Assembly: GCA_947176455.1 (NCBI GenBank) | Contig: CAMWQQ010000053.1 | Span: 1 to 9,184 of the forward strand | From: an uncultured Odoribacter sp. | GTDB lineage: Bacteria; Bacteroidota; Bacteroidia; Bacteroidales; Marinifilaceae | DNA: 9,184 bases | Reading direction: 5' to 3' | Shown here: positions 6,720-9,184 of the stretch, piece by piece | Layout: each line of letters starts with the position of its first letter | How positions within the stretch are numbered: position 1 is the first letter of the stretch | The notes under the pieces: model-generated | Seen by the model: only the letters and a program-made list of their open reading frames with translations | The model's database searches: none | Told to the model about the DNA's origin: nothing | Position numbers and translations under genes: made by a program

Positions 6720-9184
6720 TTAGAGTTTGTGTATGGTTTTCATCAGTTGTTCGCCCAAGCCGATGGTGTAGCCTTGTGAAATGAAGACAATCCGGTTGAA
6801 GGTGTCTGCAATGACAAAAATCGGCAGGTTATCGTGCGGGAGTTTCATGTCTTCCTTAATCATTTTTTGAATGGCGTTTCCTTGGTCTACTCCGAAAGTA
6901 ATCGTGCGGGGCAGGTTGGGAAATTCGCCGGCATTGAAACTGTTCAGTTGCTGTTCGTCCGGGAAAAGCAGTACCATGCTACGTCCCCACGCTTCAAATT
7001 CGCTTTTCAGGGCGGCAATGTCCCTTAATGCGTGATTGGTCGGTTCCTGACGAGCACCGAGGATGCCGACGATGAAATAGCCACGTCCGGTGGTTTGCAG
7101 AATGCTTTGCGTTTCCGTTTTGCCGGCGGGCAGGAACGGTGCTTCCGAATTCAGGCTTCCGATGACTTTCACTTCGTCCGGGTTTTCCCGCATCACCAGT
7201 TCCGTGCGTGTGGTCTTGTCCTTGGCGATATTGAAAAACGTGGTGTTGCTGAGTACTCCTCCGTTGGCAAGGCGAGTGCCTGTCACCAACATATAGTAGC
7301 CGGTGTCCAGGGGCATCGGCTGTTTTAACAGGTTTTCCCAGTTGCTGCTGTTTTCTTCCGGGAAGACGAGCAGTTGAAATGTTCCGTTATGGTATTTGGA
7401 GAGGGTAAAGTGGGAGTAATACAACGGGTTGGACAGGGCTTTGACCGGTTTGTATCCGGCTTGCAATTTGCCTTGCGGGACATTTTCGTGCGTGGTTGCC
7501 GTGAAATCGACATCCTGCCATTTGCCGTCCTTGCCTGCATATTGGGTCTTGCCGGTCACTTCGTCGATGCGGGAGGCGATGCCCAGGCTTCTCAAAACTG
7601 CCACGTAGAAAATGTTCCTTGAATGCTTGTCGGCGACCCGGGCTTTCCAGACGCCTTGTGGCATCATCGGTATGCCTTGCGGATTCAGTTCGTCTTTGAG
7701 GGTGATGTTTTGTACGCACCATTGGGTCCAGACGGCGGGGTCTTTCCGGATTGCCTCGGCAAGTTCCGGGTCTATGGCTTCTTGGAAATAAGACTTGTAA
7801 GGAGTCAACATTTCGTTTGCCACCCGTGGGTTCAGCATGTAGGCGGAGAAAAGCGGACTGTCTGAAGACGGGGTGTTTTGCAGGTGGTCGGAGAGGACGT
7901 GTTCGGGCGTATCCCGCAGGTCTTTTGCCGAGATAACCTGGAGGAGTCGGAGGGCTAATTCTCTTTGATTTGGTTGCGTCTTTTTCAGGAAAGCGACAAG
8001 CTGGTCGTGATTCCCCCGGCTGGCTACGAGCAGGGAAACCAAGGATTCGTTGGACTTCATGCCCAACGCTTTTGCTACTTCTCCGGCGCGTTCCGGAGTC
8101 ATGAACGTGGCGGTATAGGCGTTGCGTATGGAATCTTCCTGTGCCATGCGCCGGTCGTTTTCGGCTCGCTGTTCCGGTGTGACTGTTACGGGAGTCACCT
8201 TTTCGGCGGGAGGAACGATGTCTATCGCCACACTGCCTTTTTCACCTGCCTGCTTGTCCAGGATGAGGGTCATGGCGGTGTCGCTGGCAAAAGAGAGTTT
8301 TCCGAAACCGAACCGTTTGCCGTCGGTTGCCCAGACCAGCATATCTCCCTTACCGGCGGAAAGGGCGGTTTTTCCGTTGTCGTCTGTGCGTTTGGAGGCA
8401 ACGGTGTAAAATTCCGCGTAATTGTAGATTTTAAAATCGACCTGTGCGTCTTTTACCGGTTGGCGGTCGGCAGACAGGACGGTAATGGTTGCCTGTGTGG
8501 CAGGCGCATAATTGTCGATGACATTGATTTCCGTGTATCCGGAAGTACGGCTCATGACTTCTTCCGGACCGTCATAGCGACCGAATACTTTGGTGTGCAT
8601 CAGCATCCCCCGGCTGGCAGGGGCGTTGAACCAGCCCAGGTCCAATACTGGCTCCGGTTCGCAGGCGCCTAGGAAATGCCATTTCCCGTCCACCCAGGCT
8701 TCCACCCAGGCGTGGTTGTCGTCGGTGTGCGCCCAGCGGGGCGTGTAAACCTGACGTGCCGGAATGCCCACGGAACGAAGTGCCGCCACCAGAAAAGTGG
8801 ATTCTTCACCGCAACGCCCGTAAGCTGTTTTTACGGAAGCCAACGGGGAACTGGTACGGGAGTCGGAAGGGGTGTAAATGACCTTTTCATGACACCAGTG
8901 GTTCACTTCCAGCACGGCATCATAGAGCGAGAGGTGTTTTACCCGGTCTTTCAGTTCTTCATAAAAGACTTTTCGGGATTCGTCGAGGTTTTCATTGTTT
9001 ACCCGAACAGGCAGCACGAAGTGGCGAAATTCCCGTTCCGGAACGAGTTTGCCCCAGGGCATTTCTTTTTTTGCCTGCAAGGCGTATTGTACGTTCATGA
9101 GGTGATACGCTCCGGTGTAGTCCGTGATGTCGCCGACGGGCATATATGCGTAGAGAAACGTCAGTGCTTCTCTCTCTTCCGGAG
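6720..9184 (-). CDS. Transglutaminase-like multidomain protein with thioredoxin-fold C-terminus (5' end outside window)
   Basis: The frame continues to the right edge with family-like sequence (EEREALTFLYAY) ahead of the Met at 9141-9143, so the true start is outside; residues are numbered here from that Met. Visible part: 820 residues. Residues 70-180 are a transglutaminase/PNGase-like papain-fold domain with C111 (YGRCGEESTF), GIPARQVYTPRWAH (126-139) and H144 (DNHAWVEAWVDGKW). Residues 215-298 look like an Ig/carboxypeptidase-regulatory beta domain, and 320-345 is a charged linker. Residues 470-550 resemble a second, degenerate transglutaminase unit (FYVAVLRSLGIASR, 512-525). Residues 680-807 form a thioredoxin-like domain (GYFIVGILGARQEP, then LPIFVIADTFNRIVFISQG) without CxxC. 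Bacteroidota relatives are exported, but the signal peptide would lie outside the window. Substrate unknown; the first domain could be a peptidase, a transglutaminase or a binding module. The gene ends at the shared terminator with cutC. Confidence 0.85.
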   Translation of the reverse strand, partial: PEEREALTFLYAYMPVGDITDYTGAYHLMNVQYALQAKKEMPWGKLVPEREFRHFVLPVRVNNENLDESRKVFYEELKDRVKHLSLYDAVLEVNHWCHEKVIYTPSDSRTSSPLASVKTAYGRCGEESTFLVAALRSVGIPARQVYTPRWAHTDDNHAWVEAWVDGKWHFLGACEPEPVLDLGWFNAPASRGMLMHTKVFGRYDGPEEVMSRTSGYTEINVIDNYAPATQATITVLSADRQPVKDAQVDFKIYNYAEFYTVASKRTDDNGKTALSAGKGDMLVWATDGKRFGFGKLSFASDTAMTLILDKQAGEKGSVAIDIVPPAEKVTPVTVTPEQRAENDRRMAQEDSIRNAYTATFMTPERAGEVAKALGMKSNESLVSLLVASRGNHDQLVAFLKKTQPNQRELALRLLQVISAKDLRDTPEHVLSDHLQNTPSSDSPLFSAYMLNPRVANEMLTPYKSYFQEAIDPELAEAIRKDPAVWTQWCVQNITLKDELNPQGIPMMPQGVWKARVADKHSRNIFYVAVLRSLGIASRIDEVTGKTQYAGKDGKWQDVDFTATTHENVPQGKLQAGYKPVKALSNPLYYSHFTLSKYHNGTFQLLVFPEENSSNWENLLKQPMPLDTGYYMLVTGTRLANGGVLSNTTFFNIAKDKTTRTELVMRENPDEVKVIGSLNSEAPFLPAGKTETQSILQTTGRGYFIVGILGARQEPTNHALRDIAALKSEFEAWGRSMVLLFPDEQQLNSFNAGEFPNLPRTITFGVDQGNAIQKMIKEDMKLPHDNLPIFVIADTFNRIVFISQGYTIGLGEQLMKTIHKL

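Noticed and set aside
7965..8672. 235-residue open frame on the plus strand opposite the transglutaminase-like gene
   Set aside because: Antisense shadow; the minus-strand frame carries the Cys and His motifs and domain structure.

Overview
The window looks like chromosomal DNA of a Bacteroidales (gut Bacteroidota) bacterium. The evidence is the protein families (a Bacteroidota-type AddB-like nuclease, a secreted GH29 fucosidase, CutC, and a large transglutaminase-like/thioredoxin-like surface or periplasmic protein), weak Shine-Dalgarno sequences, and a good match to the Bacteroidota housekeeping promoter (TTTG, 18-base spacer, TAnnTTTG). I cannot name the genus. I see no tRNA, rRNA, CRISPR array, insertion sequence or phage gene.

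Layout: (1) Bases 2-322 hold the 3' end of a plus-strand gene of unknown function. It is clearly AT-richer than the rest (about 40% GC by hand count) and encodes a highly charged helix ending in DSIR-type repeats. (2) Bases 340-3144, minus strand, encode an AddB-like PD-(D/E)XK nuclease/inactivated helicase subunit with four cysteines placed as in iron-sulfur nuclease domains. No helicase partner (AddA) lies next to it. (3) A 175-base divergent intergenic region carries a strong promoter candidate pointing right. (4) Bases 3320-6640 hold four tightly packed plus-strand genes: a nitroreductase, a fumarylacetoacetate hydrolase (FAH)-fold protein, a secreted alpha-L-fucosidase and CutC. Gaps are 9, 35 and 67 bases, and the two longer gaps each contain a hairpin. 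(5) A bidirectional terminator at 6663-6704 separates cutC from (6) a convergent minus-strand gene (6720 to the right edge, 5' end missing). It encodes a multidomain protein with one transglutaminase-like domain, a second degenerate copy, and a thioredoxin-fold C-terminus without a CxxC motif.

AddB would act in double-strand-break repair. The plus-strand group may be one transcript, but its products do not form an obvious pathway: a cytosolic flavoenzyme, a probably non-catalytic FAH-fold protein, a periplasmic glycosidase and a cytosolic TIM-barrel protein. The most unusual points are the FAH-fold protein, which seems to have lost every expected metal ligand, and the transglutaminase-like protein, whose two domain copies each lack a different part of the catalytic triad. 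I do not see convincing evidence for a wholly new multi-gene system; most of the window is ordinary core genome.
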